A stretch of 64,000 nucleotides of DNA from Brevibacillus_D fluminis_A (GTDB taxonomy: Bacteria; Bacillota; Bacilli; Brevibacillales; Brevibacillaceae). The translations under genes were made by a program, and so were the position numbers. The notes under the pieces were generated by a model that had not been told where the DNA came from, ran no database searches, and saw only the letters and a program-made list of their open reading frames with translations. This document shows, piece after piece, positions 24,343 through 33,420 of this stretch (the stretch's first letter is position 1; each line of letters begins with the position of its first letter). The stretch lies in the NCBI RefSeq assembly GCF_052072235.1, contig NZ_CM125436.1, positions 2,102,001 to 2,166,000 on the forward strand, written 5' to 3'.

Positions 24343-24933
24343 ATGTCACAGATGGATCGAAATAGCGAAACAAAGGACAAAATTTTGCAAACCACGCTGG
24401 AGTTGGTGAAGCGTGAAGGCTTTGAAGGAGTGACTGTGCGCAAGATTGCCGCAGAATCCGGGACCAACCTGTCATTGGTCAATTATTATTTCGGCTCCAA
24501 AGACAAGCTGATCAGCGAAGCGATCAAGGTCTTGCTCAGCAGCTTTCAAAGCACGTTCGAGATTCTCGACGACGCTACCCTTGCACCCAAGAAACGCCTC
24601 AAACGATTTTTGCTCCAGTATGTCGGCGTCATCCAGCAGTATCCCGAACTGGTATCGCGCATCTTTGCCATCGGGGGGGCTGTGTTCGCCTCGCAGCAAG
24701 AATACGGCCAATTCCTCAAAACGATCGGCTTCGACAAAGTGAAGACGGTCCTTACAGACATAACGGGAGAAAGCGACCCCGAGTTGCTCATGATGATGAT
24801 CATGCAAATTTTTGGCGCCGTCTTCCTCCCAACACTGCTGAAGTCGATTTTGGCGACGGGGGCTGATACCGAGATCGCCCCGCTGGAACAGCAAATCGAT
24901 CTGTTGTTTGCACGCTATTTTCACGAGTCATAA
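24343..24933 (+). CDS. TetR-family transcriptional regulator
   Basis: A 196-residue TetR repressor. The N-terminal domain TKDKILQTTLELVKREGFEG and the recognition helix TNLSLVNYYFGSKDKLISEA occupy residues about 8-58; the rest is a helical ligand domain. The ribosome site is AGAGGAGG. It lies 20 bases upstream of the HXXEE membrane-protein gene, a recurrent TetR partner, and is preceded by a good palindromic operator. The likely role is control of this two-gene operon. Confidence 0.9.
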   Translation: MSQMDRNSETKDKILQTTLELVKREGFEGVTVRKIAAESGTNLSLVNYYFGSKDKLISEAIKVLLSSFQSTFEILDDATLAPKKRLKRFLLQYVGVIQQYPELVSRIFAIGGAVFASQQEYGQFLKTIGFDKVKTVLTDITGESDPELLMMMIMQIFGAVFLPTLLKSILATGADTEIAPLEQQIDLLFARYFHES

Positions 24934-24953
24934 GAAAATAGGGGGAGAAGAGC

Positions 24954-25583
24954 ATGAACGCTTTACGGAAGTATTGGCAAGATTTCGGGCTTTTGGTGGC
25001 AATCGCCGTGGGAGTCTACCTGTTTATGGAGTGGGGGGTGCTAACCGCTCCAAGGCGCCTTCTGTGGCTGAGCTTCATCGCCATTTTGGTCCACCAATTC
25101 GAGGAATACAGGTGGCCCGGCTACTTTGGCGGGTTGTTCAACGGGCTGATTTTCCGCAGCGAACAGCCGGAGCGGTATCCGCTGAATCCGCAATCTGCGA
25201 TGGTCATCAACATTGTGATCGCCTACCTGTTTTACCTGCTTCCCGTCGCTTTTCCGTCCGTTGTTTGGCTGGGACTGGCGCCCATATTCATGGGGTTCTT
25301 TCAGTTCATTTGGCATGGCATTTTCGCCAATGTAAAAGCGAAAACCATCTATAATCCCGGTTTGTTCTCCGTCGTCTTTTTGCACATTCCGATCGGGGGT
25401 TGGTATCTGGACGAGATCATCGCCGCACGCATGGTCACAGCATGGGATTGGATCATCGGGACCATCTATTTCATCGCGGCCGTCTATGTACTCATCGTCA
25501 AAGGAAATATGTGGCTGAAAAATAAAAACACGCCCTACCGCTTCACGCACCGACAAGTAGGGCCCTATGCGCACAAATCATAA
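24954..25583 (+). CDS. HXXEE-domain membrane protein
   Basis: A 209-residue integral membrane protein with about five to six hydrophobic helices. It carries the HXXEE signature in ILVHQFEEYRWPGY (near residue 46) and further conserved polar residues in FFQFIWHGIFAN and PIGGWYLDEI. The conserved histidine and glutamates facing the membrane suggest metal binding or a membrane enzyme, but the family has no known function. The operon with TetR and the terminator behind it suggest induction by a small molecule. Confidence 0.83.
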   Translation: MNALRKYWQDFGLLVAIAVGVYLFMEWGVLTAPRRLLWLSFIAILVHQFEEYRWPGYFGGLFNGLIFRSEQPERYPLNPQSAMVINIVIAYLFYLLPVAFPSVVWLGLAPIFMGFFQFIWHGIFANVKAKTIYNPGLFSVVFLHIPIGGWYLDEIIAARMVTAWDWIIGTIYFIAAVYVLIVKGNMWLKNKNTPYRFTHRQVGPYAHKS

Positions 25584-25591
25584 GGAAACGA

Positions 25592-25621
25592 AAAACCGGA
25601 CAAAGACTTGTCCGGTTTTTT
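25592..25621 (+). terminator. Terminator
   Basis: AAAACCGGACA pairs with TGTCCGGTTTT around AAGACT, followed by T. Confidence 0.85.
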
Positions 25622-25755
25622 CGCGCATGTCAACGTCGAACAAAACATGATAGAATTTTGCAGATGGGAAGATAAAATTGTAAAAATGTTCAGAAAATAA
25701 AAAGGATATAATGATTTCTATATATATTCATCAAGTATAAGATGGGGGGATTGGA

Positions 25756-27408
25756 ATGAAAAGGCTATTGAAAAAATGGACGGTCGGTCCCATCGTGGCA
25801 AGCCTCGTGCTCGCTGCGGGATGTGCGAGCCAAACACCGGCAGAAGCGCCGACAAGCGCGGCGAAGACAGAAGGCGCAGAACAGCCGAAAGCGGCCGGAA
25901 TGGGAGGAACGCTGACGTTCGGGCTCGGCTACGATATCGTTGCGGTCGATCCCGCTTTTGCCTATGACCCGTCGACCGATGCGGTGGTAGACCAGATCAC
26001 GGAAGGGCTGCTGAAATATGATAAAAACTCCCAGCTCGCCCCCAACCTGGCGGAACGATGGGAGGCCAAAGACCCTGTCACCTATTTGTATTATTTGCGT
26101 AAGGACGTGACCTTCTCCGATGGCAGTCCAATGACAATCGACGACGTGATTTTTTCCATGGAGCGCACCAGAGACCCGAAAACGGCCTCCTATTTGGGCT
26201 GGATGTATGAAAATGTGGACAAAATCGAGAAGGCTGACGAATGGACGGTCAAAGTGACGCTGAAAAAGCCGGACGCGCTCTGGCGCTACGTCATGGGAAC
26301 GCCGGCCGGCCACGTCATCAGCAAAAAATATTACGAAGCGCATAAAGACAATTTCGGCAAACCGGATGGCGGCGTGCTGGGCACAGGCCCATTCAAGTAT
26401 GTCAGCTGGAAAACAGGAAGCGAAATCGTCCTGGAGAAAAACACGAACTATTGGGATAAAACGGGCGGCCCTTACCTGGATAAAGTCGTCTACAAAGTCA
26501 TCCCCGAAGGAACGACGCGCGTGACCGGATTGAAAACGGGGCAGATCAACATGCTGATCGGGCTGCCGCTCGATTTGGTGGAAGTCGTAGAGGGGATGGA
26601 CAATGTAAACATCCAGAAGGTGGATGGCTTGCGCAATGACGTGATCGCCTTCAATACCCAGCGCAAGCCGTTCACCGACGTGAAAGTGCGGCAAGCGATG
26701 AACTACGCTCTCGACAAGCAGAAAATCATGGACCAGATCGTCCGTGGAATGGGTATGCCGGCACGCGCCGTCCCTGTTTCCCCGACGCTTTGGACGTTTG
26801 CCAAAGACAAGTGGGAAGCTGCTTACAAGGAACTGCCCGATTACGCGTACAATCTGGACAAAGCCAAGCAGCTGCTGGCCGAATCAAGCGTGCCGAACGG
26901 CTTCAGCGCCAAAATTTTGACCGACAATGACACGCTGAAGATCAATGCCGTGCTCGCGCTGCAAGCGGCGGTCAAACCGCTCGGCATCAATCTGGAGATC
27001 GAGAAGGTGACCGGTGAGGAATTGACGACACGCGGATTCGGCGGGGCGCGCGACTATGATATTATTGCCAACGACTGGGGCTCGGATTTCCCTGATCCGT
27101 CCGGCAATTTGGTGCCGATTTTCCATTCCGCCTATGTAGGCGAGGGCGGGGCGAACTATGCCAACTACCGCAATCCCGAGCTGGACAAACTTTTGGATGA
27201 GCAAAGCAAGCTGATTGATGACAACAAGCGGGCAGATTTGATGATCCAAGCCGAGAAAATCATCGCCGAGGAAACGCCCTGGATCATGATCGACCATCCG
27301 AAGCAGATCATGGTGACCACAAAAGGGGTAGAGGGCGTAGACGGCTACAAGGATACGCCGCTCTGGACATGGAACGCCTATATGAAAGACATCAAAATCG
27401 TTCAATAA
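25756..27408 (+). CDS. Oligopeptide ABC transporter substrate-binding lipoprotein
   Basis: A 550-residue family-5 solute-binding protein. The signal peptide ends in the lipobox LAAGC (cysteine near residue 23). A low-complexity A/P/E linker leads to the binding fold, with hallmark segments LAERWEAKDPVTYLYYLRKD, GTGPFKYVSWKTG and VRQAMNYALDKQKI. It delivers peptides, or a similar ligand such as nickel or glutathione, to a permease. No permease or ATPase genes follow, so it is an orphan binding protein or feeds an OppBCDF system elsewhere. The start follows ATGGGGGG. The upstream 130 bases are A+T-rich. Confidence 0.88.
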   Translation: MKRLLKKWTVGPIVASLVLAAGCASQTPAEAPTSAAKTEGAEQPKAAGMGGTLTFGLGYDIVAVDPAFAYDPSTDAVVDQITEGLLKYDKNSQLAPNLAERWEAKDPVTYLYYLRKDVTFSDGSPMTIDDVIFSMERTRDPKTASYLGWMYENVDKIEKADEWTVKVTLKKPDALWRYVMGTPAGHVISKKYYEAHKDNFGKPDGGVLGTGPFKYVSWKTGSEIVLEKNTNYWDKTGGPYLDKVVYKVIPEGTTRVTGLKTGQINMLIGLPLDLVEVVEGMDNVNIQKVDGLRNDVIAFNTQRKPFTDVKVRQAMNYALDKQKIMDQIVRGMGMPARAVPVSPTLWTFAKDKWEAAYKELPDYAYNLDKAKQLLAESSVPNGFSAKILTDNDTLKINAVLALQAAVKPLGINLEIEKVTGEELTTRGFGGARDYDIIANDWGSDFPDPSGNLVPIFHSAYVGEGGANYANYRNPELDKLLDEQSKLIDDNKRADLMIQAEKIIAEETPWIMIDHPKQIMVTTKGVEGVDGYKDTPLWTWNAYMKDIKIVQ

Positions 27409-27427
27409 GCCTTTATGAAGCACAAAA

Positions 27428-27467
27428 AAACCGACAGGCAGCGACTGCGAGCCTGCCGGTTTTTTTG
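27428..27467 (+). terminator. Terminator of the binding-protein gene
   Basis: AAACCGACAGGC pairs with GCCTGCCGGTTT, followed by seven T. Confidence 0.85.
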
Positions 27468-27472
27468 TGTAG

Positions 27473-27515
27473 GTGCAACGCGGCTTAAGCCAAAAGCATG
27501 GCGCAGCCATTTTGG
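27473..27515 (+). repeat. Dispersed 40-base motif, copy 2, in the kimA leader
   Basis: This copy reads GTGCAAC, GCGGCTTAAGCC, AAAAGCATGGCGCAGCCA. It aligns to 863-906 with one base gap. Here GCCAAAA-GC-ATGGC pairs with GCCAT-TTTTGGC as a stable hairpin. It starts six bases after a terminator T run. The rest of the leader to 27656 holds a second small hairpin, GCATTT/AAATGC, just before the ribosome site. Confidence 0.5.
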
Positions 27516-27656
27516 CGCGCAGGAACGGAACAAAGTGGATATCATAACCGAACCAGCGAGGTGCAAACTAGATACAGAAACTGTAGGTTCATGCGTCATT
27601 TGCCAGAACAATTGGATCGGGGCATTTCTGCAAATGCAGGGGAGGCTTGTACGCTC

Positions 27657-29468
27657 ATGAAACTAAAACGATTGCTGATCGGACGCCCGATGAAATCCCA
27701 TGAGTTAGCGGAGGAAAAGCTGACGAAGCTGAAGGCGTTGGCGGTGCTGTCTTCCGATGCGCTTTCCTCGGTCGCATATGGAACGGAACAAATTTTGCTC
27801 GTCCTGGTGACTGCGGGGGCGGCTGCGCTCTGGTACTCTTTGCCGATTTCGCTTGCGGTGCTCGGCCTTTTGACGATCTTGATCCTCTCCTATCGGCAGA
27901 CCATCTACTCCTACCCGACGGGGGGAGGGGCATATATCGTCGCCAAAGATAATTTGGGTGTACCGTTTGGCTTGGTGGCGGGCGGCTCCCTTTTGGTCGA
28001 TTATATTTTGACCGTCGCCGTCAGCTCGTCGGCAGGAACGGATGCGATCACGTCCGCTTTTCCTTCCTTACACGGCCATCGGGTCTTCATCTCGCTGTTC
28101 ATGATCATCGTCATTACGCTGCTCAATTTGCGCGGTATCACCGAGTCGGCGTCCATCTTGATGTATCCGGTCTATTTGTTCGTTTTGGCCATTTTTCTGC
28201 TGATCATTGGCGGGGCGGTGCAATATTTGGCCGGAAATATTCATGCGACTCCGCCTGCCGTCGGTACCGTCGTCTCCGGCATGTCGCTGTTTTTGCTGCT
28301 GAAGGCGTTCAGCTCCGGGTGCTCCGCGTTGACCGGGGTCGAGGCGGTATCCAACGCGATCCCCAATTTCATGGCGCCAGCCGAAAAAAATGCCGCCAAA
28401 ACGCTGGTGATGATGGGGATCATCCTGGGTGCGATGTTTATCGGGATCAGCTTGCTCGCTTACGGGTTCGGCATCGCGCCCAAACCGGATGAAACCGTCG
28501 TGTCGCAAATCGCCTCGGCGACGTATGGACGCGGCATCATTTATTACTTCATCCAGGCGGTGACGGCTCTGATCCTGTATTTGGCCGCGAATACTGCGTT
28601 TGCAGCTTTTCCGCTCCTGGCATTCATGCTGGCGAGCGACCGCTTCATGCCTAACATGTTTATGGTCCGGGGCGATCGGCTTGGCTTTTCCAACGGGATC
28701 ATCGTGCTTGGCATCCTGTCGGGGCTGCTTATCATCGCATCAAAAGGCGAGACGGAGAGCCTGATTCCGCTGTATGCCGTTGGGGTGTTCATTCCCTTTA
28801 CGCTTTCGCAAGCCGGCATGATGAAACGATGGATTGTCAAAAAGCCATCCGGGTGGCTGATACCGTTTTTGATCAATACGGTCGGGATGCTGACCACCTT
28901 GACGATCACGCTCATTTTTTTGATCACCAAGTTCGCCCAGGTGTGGATGATCTTTTTGTTCCTGCCTGCGGTCATTTTCATCTTCCAGAAGATCAATCAG
29001 CATTATCGCGCTTTGGCCGACGAATTGCGCCTCGATGTGGATCATGAGAAGCCGAGCAAAAAAGGCAGTGTCATCGTCATCCCGGTCGGGGGCATCACAC
29101 AGGTGGTGCGCAATACGATCAGCTATGCCCAGTCGCTGTCCGATAACATCATCGCGGTCTATGTCGGGTTTGACGACGAATCGGTGCACCGGATGGAGAA
29201 GCGCTGGGACGAATGGAATCCGGGCGTCCGCCTGATTGTGCTGCGCTCGCATTACCGCAGCATCGTCAAGCCGTTGACCAAGTTCATCGAAACGGTGGAA
29301 TGGAAAACGGCGGAAACCGATCACGTCACCATCATGATCCCGTATTTCGTCACGCGCCACTGGTGGCAAAACCTGCTGCACAACCAGACAAGCCTGCTTT
29401 TGCGCGCGTATTTGTTCGCTAAAGAGAACGTGAAGATCGCGATGGTGCCGTATTATTTGAAGAAGTGA
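27657..29468 (+). CDS. kimA: High-affinity potassium importer KimA
   Basis: A 603-residue APC-superfamily transporter. It has twelve membrane helices, the near-invariant KimA segment ALAVLSSDALSSVAYGTEQI near residue 28, and a soluble C-terminal domain from about residue 455 (KKGSVIVIPVGGITQVVRN). Bacillus KimA (YdaO) imports K+ with protons and is inhibited by c-di-AMP bound to its C-terminal domain. The ATG at 27657 follows GGGGAGG; a longer frame to 27498 has no homology. I do not find the c-di-AMP riboswitch that precedes kimA in Bacillus subtilis; an unusual leader motif is present instead. Confidence 0.9.
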   Translation: MKLKRLLIGRPMKSHELAEEKLTKLKALAVLSSDALSSVAYGTEQILLVLVTAGAAALWYSLPISLAVLGLLTILILSYRQTIYSYPTGGGAYIVAKDNLGVPFGLVAGGSLLVDYILTVAVSSSAGTDAITSAFPSLHGHRVFISLFMIIVITLLNLRGITESASILMYPVYLFVLAIFLLIIGGAVQYLAGNIHATPPAVGTVVSGMSLFLLLKAFSSGCSALTGVEAVSNAIPNFMAPAEKNAAKTLVMMGIILGAMFIGISLLAYGFGIAPKPDETVVSQIASATYGRGIIYYFIQAVTALILYLAANTAFAAFPLLAFMLASDRFMPNMFMVRGDRLGFSNGIIVLGILSGLLIIASKGETESLIPLYAVGVFIPFTLSQAGMMKRWIVKKPSGWLIPFLINTVGMLTTLTITLIFLITKFAQVWMIFLFLPAVIFIFQKINQHYRALADELRLDVDHEKPSKKGSVIVIPVGGITQVVRNTISYAQSLSDNIIAVYVGFDDESVHRMEKRWDEWNPGVRLIVLRSHYRSIVKPLTKFIETVEWKTAETDHVTIMIPYFVTRHWWQNLLHNQTSLLLRAYLFAKENVKIAMVPYYLKK

Positions 29469-29480
29469 ATGGGGGCGAAA

Positions 29481-29513
29481 AAAAGGGAGGCACATCGCGC
29501 GCCTCCTTTTTTG
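29481..29513. terminator. Bidirectional terminator between kimA and proS
   Basis: AAAAAGGGAGGC pairs with GCCTCCTTTTTT (one bulge), with T runs on both strands. Confidence 0.78.
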
Positions 29514-29532
29514 CCTTTCATGATCAAAAAAA

Positions 29533-30999
29533 TCAATACGCCCGGGCAAACCAGACGGTCTGTTTCGCCGCCTGCCCGCAGCATATGCACGTTTCTTTCG
29601 CGGTCGGCGGCTCAAACGGAATGTTGCGCGACGTGAATTTGGTTTCTTCCTTCACGTTCGCCTCGCACTCATTCGTGCCGCACCAGCCTGCCAGCACCCA
29701 TCCGGTCGGCTGCCCCTCTTGCTCGGTTCGGCTGATCAGCTCTTTTAGCTGATCGAGCGAATCGACATTCAGATGCGAATGGGCGTCGCGGTACGCCAGC
29801 GCTTTTTGGAACATGTTGTTTTGGATGTCGACGAGCAACTGCTTGATCGTCTCCACCGCCTGATCCAGCGCCACTGTGATTTTTTCACCGGTATCACGTC
29901 GGGCCAGAATGACCTGGTTGTTGTCGACGTCGCGCGGACCGAGTTCAAGTCGGATCGGCACCCCGCGCATCTCCCATTCATTGAACTTCCAGCCCGGCGT
30001 TTCTTCCCGCAGGTCGGTTTTGACGCGGACGCCTGCCTGTTTGATCGCGTCGAACAACGGATCGAACGTCTCCATGACTTTGGCCTGCAGCTTGGCCGGA
30101 CCGACTGGAATCATGACCAGCTGAATCGGTGCGACGCGCGGCGGCAGCGCAAGGCCGCGATCGTCCCCGTGCACCATGATCAGCGAGCCGATCAGACGGG
30201 TCGAGGAGCCCCAAGAGGTGGTATGCACGTATTTGAACTGGTTGTCGCGGTCGAGGAACTTGATCTCGAACCCGCGAGAAAAGTTTTCGCCCAAGTAATG
30301 GGACGTGCCCGCCTGAACCGCCTTGCCGTCTTTCATCATCGCCTCGATGGAATACGTATCGACCGCTCCGGCAAATCGCTCGCTCGGCGTCTTCTGCCCC
30401 TTCCAGACCGGGATCGCGAGCACTTCCTCGACAACCTCACGATAAATCTCCAGCATCTGCATCGTTTCCTGGCGCGCTTCCTCTTCGGTCGCATGGGCGG
30501 TGTGCCCTTCCTGCCAAAGGAACTCGGACGTACGCAAAAACGGCATGGTCCGTTTTTCCCAGCGGAAGACGTTCGCCCATTGGTTGATCAGCACAGGCAA
30601 GTCCCGGTAGCTTTGAATCCACTGGCTGTACATGTGGCCGATGATCGTCTCGGATGTCGGACGCAGCGCCAGTTTTTCCTCCAGCGGTTCGCCGCCGGCT
30701 TCTGTCACCCACGGCAGCTCAGGATTGAAGCCTTCGATATGCTCCTTTTCTTTTTGGAAAAACGACTCGGGAATCAGCATCGGGAAATAGGCGTTCCGGT
30801 GGCCCGTTTCCTTGAAGCGTTTGTCCATCGCGTCCTGGATGTGCTCCCACAGCTCGAAGCCGTCCGGCTTGAACACGATGCAGCCGCGAACCGGCGTGTA
30901 GTCCATCAGGTCTGCCTTGCGAATCGTATCCAAATACCAGCGTGAAAAGTCTTCCGACTGCGGCGTAATATGCCGTGCCTGTCCTTTTTGCTCTGCCAC
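29533..30999 (-). CDS. proS: Prolyl-tRNA synthetase, eukaryote/archaeal-like type
   Basis: A 488-residue class II synthetase that charges tRNA-Pro. Motif 2 region LRPTSETIIGHMYSQWI and FRWEKRTMPFLRTSEFLWQEGH, and motif 3 with HGDDRGLALPPRVAP, are visible. There is no bacterial editing insertion, and the C-terminus has a zinc-type domain (CICCGQAAKQTVWFARAY at the end), so this is the ProRS type shared with archaea and eukaryotes. The start is GTG 30999, after AGGGAG. Expression is controlled by the T-box leader at 31021-31280. Missing self-editing makes the YbaK-like deacylase at 7894 a plausible helper. Confidence 0.94.
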   Translation of the reverse strand: MAEQKGQARHITPQSEDFSRWYLDTIRKADLMDYTPVRGCIVFKPDGFELWEHIQDAMDKRFKETGHRNAYFPMLIPESFFQKEKEHIEGFNPELPWVTEAGGEPLEEKLALRPTSETIIGHMYSQWIQSYRDLPVLINQWANVFRWEKRTMPFLRTSEFLWQEGHTAHATEEEARQETMQMLEIYREVVEEVLAIPVWKGQKTPSERFAGAVDTYSIEAMMKDGKAVQAGTSHYLGENFSRGFEIKFLDRDNQFKYVHTTSWGSSTRLIGSLIMVHGDDRGLALPPRVAPIQLVMIPVGPAKLQAKVMETFDPLFDAIKQAGVRVKTDLREETPGWKFNEWEMRGVPIRLELGPRDVDNNQVILARRDTGEKITVALDQAVETIKQLLVDIQNNMFQKALAYRDAHSHLNVDSLDQLKELISRTEQEGQPTGWVLAGWCGTNECEANVKEETKFTSRNIPFEPPTAKETCICCGQAAKQTVWFARAY

Positions 31000-31020
31000 T
31001 GTACATTCACTCCCTTTTCA

Positions 31021-31280
31021 AATAAAAAATCCCCGTCCCCAAAAAAGGGACGAGGACGAATAACCCGCGGTACCACCCTGATTGACTGCATGCGCACATG
31101 CAATCCGCTCATAAGAACCCTGATAACGGCAGGGCACCCGTCACGGCTCATCGCCGGCGGTTCCAGGATGGGGAGCAGACCATCTGCGTATCGATCTTCC
31201 AGACAAGGATCGACTCTCTGAGCCACAGTGCAGATCTGCAGGTCCTTTCATAACCGATTTACCAAAAAAAGTTTTTCTTG
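31021..31280 (-). promoter_or_regulatory. T-box riboswitch (proline) with terminator
   Basis: On the minus strand the T-box core AGGGTGGTACCGCGGG (about 31065-31080) is followed by a terminator, CGTCCC/GGGACG plus a T run (31024-31052). It lies just upstream of proS. Uncharged tRNA-Pro pairing with TGGT would favour the antiterminator. The stem I region spans about 31100-31260. I could not fix the specifier codon with certainty. Confidence 0.92.
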
Positions 31281-31287
31281 AGATAAG

Positions 31288-31316
31288 AGTGTAGCAGGCA
31301 GAAATGGGCTTGTCAA
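31288..31316 (-). promoter_or_regulatory. Promoter of proS
   Basis: On the minus strand TTGACA (31311-31316) and TACACT (31288-31293) have exactly 17 bases between them, directly upstream of the T-box leader. Confidence 0.85.
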
Positions 31317-31423
31317 TTTTTGCTTGCGGAGGAGGGGGATTGACGTAGAAACGTTAAATTATGGTAAAATTATAACTTGTCTGTCAAGCGAAGTTGTGAT
31401 GAGTGTGGGAGGAGGACGAAAGT

Positions 31424-32815
31424 GTGAAGGAATCACATGAAACCGACAGGGTGAACATGAAGCAATACATGTGGGCGTTATCGTTCATGCGGCCTTACAA
31501 AAACGGGGTGCTCTTGCTTTGCGCATGTGGCTTCATCGCAGCGATATGCGAGCTTTTGATTCCGAAATTTGTTCAACATTTTCTCGATGTTACCGATCCG
31601 GCAAAAGATCACAGGGAATTTGTCATCGGAATTTTCTTGATTCTTCTGGTGTTAGCTTTCAAATTCGGGGCCAGTTCAGGAAAAGAAATTTCGCAACGGA
31701 TGCTCCAGGAAAATACGGCGCGTGATTTGCAGCTTGCTATTTTTCAGCAGTTGCGACGCCTCGGATTCTCCTATTATGAAAACACGTCAGCCGGTGCTAT
31801 TTTGACCCTGCTGAATACAGAGGTTTCCGCGCTTCAGAAATTATACCGCCAATACTTCCCGGAATTATTGCAAAACACGATTTTTACGTGCATCTCGTTT
31901 ATGCTGATGTTTTCCTTGAGCTTCTCGCTGACGCTCATGTTCCTTCCCTGTTTTCTCCTTTACTACTTGGTTGGGCCTTATTTTGAAAAAAAAGCCTCAT
32001 GGACAGCGCAAAAGTTAGCGAATAGCCAAATGGAGTTTGGTCAAAAAGCGTATGAAAGCATATCCGCGCTAACAGAATTGCGCGCCTCTTTTTCGCAAAT
32101 GTGGGATTCGCAACGCGTATTGCATGTAACAGATCGGGTCAACCAATTTTTTGTGCTGCGCTACTCGTCAGCATTGTCATTGGAGCGGCAAGTCCTTTGA
32201 TTTTTGTCGGTGTAACGGTCTTCAGCATTCTCCTTGTGAAAATGGGACGAACATTCGGGGGCAAACAAAAAAAGATGGCGGCGCAAATCCAGCAGGACAA
32301 GACGGCGGTCGTCATTTGTCTGGAAGAAGGGGTGGCATCGACCCGGGAAGTCGTGGCCTATCACGGGGAAGCGTGGGAGCACCAAAAGTATTTGAACGTG
32401 TTCGGACGCTATTACCAGAGCGTTATGGCGGAAGGGAAAATGATGGTGAAGCAGCTCCTAACAAAAGATCCCATCACGTGGGGAAGTTATCTGACGGCGC
32501 TTGCCATCGGCGGCTACCAAGTTTTGCAGGGAGACTTGTCGGTCGGTTTCTTTGTTGTCATTTACCAATTAACGTCGGAGTTGATGATCGGGATTGAGAA
32601 AGCGTACAAGTTTTCCGTTGAGGTTGCAGGAAAAATGGCGTTCGTCGAGCGAGTGCGAAATTTTCGTCATTTACGTCATGGACGGCGGACGAGTCGCGGA
32701 GCGTGGAACATATGAAGAACTGCTGCTGACCAATCGTGTATACAAAGAATTGGTGGAAGCGGAAGCAGCGCGTTACAAAAACAGAACGGAAATCGCAGAG
32801 ATTGAAACTGCGTAG
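31424..32815 (+). pseudogene. Broken ABC exporter (frameshift plus loss of the ATPase domain)
   Basis: The first part, from GTG 31424 behind GGAGGAGG, encodes a typical exporter membrane domain (FMRPYKNGVLLLCACGFIAA, YYENTSAGAILTLLNTEV). Near 32143, at a run of six T, the frame changes: it stops at 32200, while the next frame continues with ALLVSIVIGAASPLIFVG and the rest of the membrane domain. Near 32655 the sequence jumps to VIYVMDGGRVAERGTYEELL, which normally follows the ATPase Walker B and H-loop. Walker A, the signature and Walker B are absent. About 200 codons are therefore missing and the gene cannot work. It was probably a multidrug or peptide exporter. Confidence 0.88.
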
Positions 32816-32874
32816 AGGAAAAACTTGCTAAAATAGCAGAGGAAGTGGAAGACAAGCAAGGGAGAGGAAGTCTC

Positions 32875-33333
32875 ATGATCGAAATCAAACCGGTCGCGTA
32901 TGTCCGCAACACCCGTACAGCCGTAGAGGATGACCACTGGGGTGCCGTGCAATCGGAAATCACGCTCGCCGACCATTTGCAGGAATCGTCGCTTGCAGGC
33001 ATTGAGGAATTCTCACACATCGAGGTGCTTTTCTATTTCGATCAGGTAGAGGATGAAAAGATTCAATACGAGGCGCGCCATCCGCGGAACAATCCGGCTT
33101 ATCCCAAAGTCGGGATCTTTGCACAGCGGGGAAAAAACCGGCCGAACAAGTTGGGAATTACGGTGGCCAAGCTTGTCGGACGCAACGGACGGAGCCTGAC
33201 AGTGACAGGGCTGGACGCGATCGATGGGACGCCCGTCATCGACATCAAGCCGGTGATGAAGGAGTTTTTGCCGAGGAGCGAGGTCAAACAGCCAGCCTGG
33301 TCGGTCGATCTGATGTCCGCCTATTGGGAGTAG
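32875..33333 (+). CDS. TrmO/TsaA-family tRNA methyltransferase-like protein
   Basis: A 152-residue UPF0066/VirR-type beta-barrel methyltransferase. It has the family segments GIEEFSHIEVLFYFDQ, ARHPRNNPAYPKVGIFAQRG, RPNKLGITVAKLV and the late GTPVIDIKPVM. TrmO methylates the t6A nucleoside at position 37 of ANN-decoding tRNAs using S-adenosylmethionine. This short bacterial version lacks the C-terminal domain of E. coli TrmO, so its substrate is uncertain. The start is ATG 32875, behind AAGGGAGAGG. Confidence 0.83.
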   Translation: MIEIKPVAYVRNTRTAVEDDHWGAVQSEITLADHLQESSLAGIEEFSHIEVLFYFDQVEDEKIQYEARHPRNNPAYPKVGIFAQRGKNRPNKLGITVAKLVGRNGRSLTVTGLDAIDGTPVIDIKPVMKEFLPRSEVKQPAWSVDLMSAYWE

Positions 33334-33340
33334 AAAACCC

Positions 33341-33367
33341 GGCTCCGCCAAACGTTTTTGCGGAGCC
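33341..33367 (+). terminator. Hairpin after the trmO-like gene
   Basis: GGCTCCGC pairs with GCGGAGCC around a T-rich loop. It has no clear T run, so it is a weak terminator. Confidence 0.5.
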
Positions 33368-33378
33368 GCGGTTGTACG

Positions 33379-33410
33379 AAAAAAATCCGCTCCTTCATAG
33401 GGGCGGATTT
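33379..33410 (-). terminator. Terminator of the LysM-3D gene
   Basis: On the minus strand AAATCCGC and GCGGATTT form the stem, followed by seven T, 11 bases after the stop. Confidence 0.82.
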
Positions 33411-33420
33411 CGTTCCTGCA

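Noticed and set aside
27468..27656. c-di-AMP riboswitch in the kimA leader
   Set aside because: None of the conserved blocks seen at 34055-34190 occur here.
29773..30945. A 390-codon plus-strand frame over proS
   Set aside because: Shadow of the prolyl-tRNA synthetase gene, with no recognisable domain.
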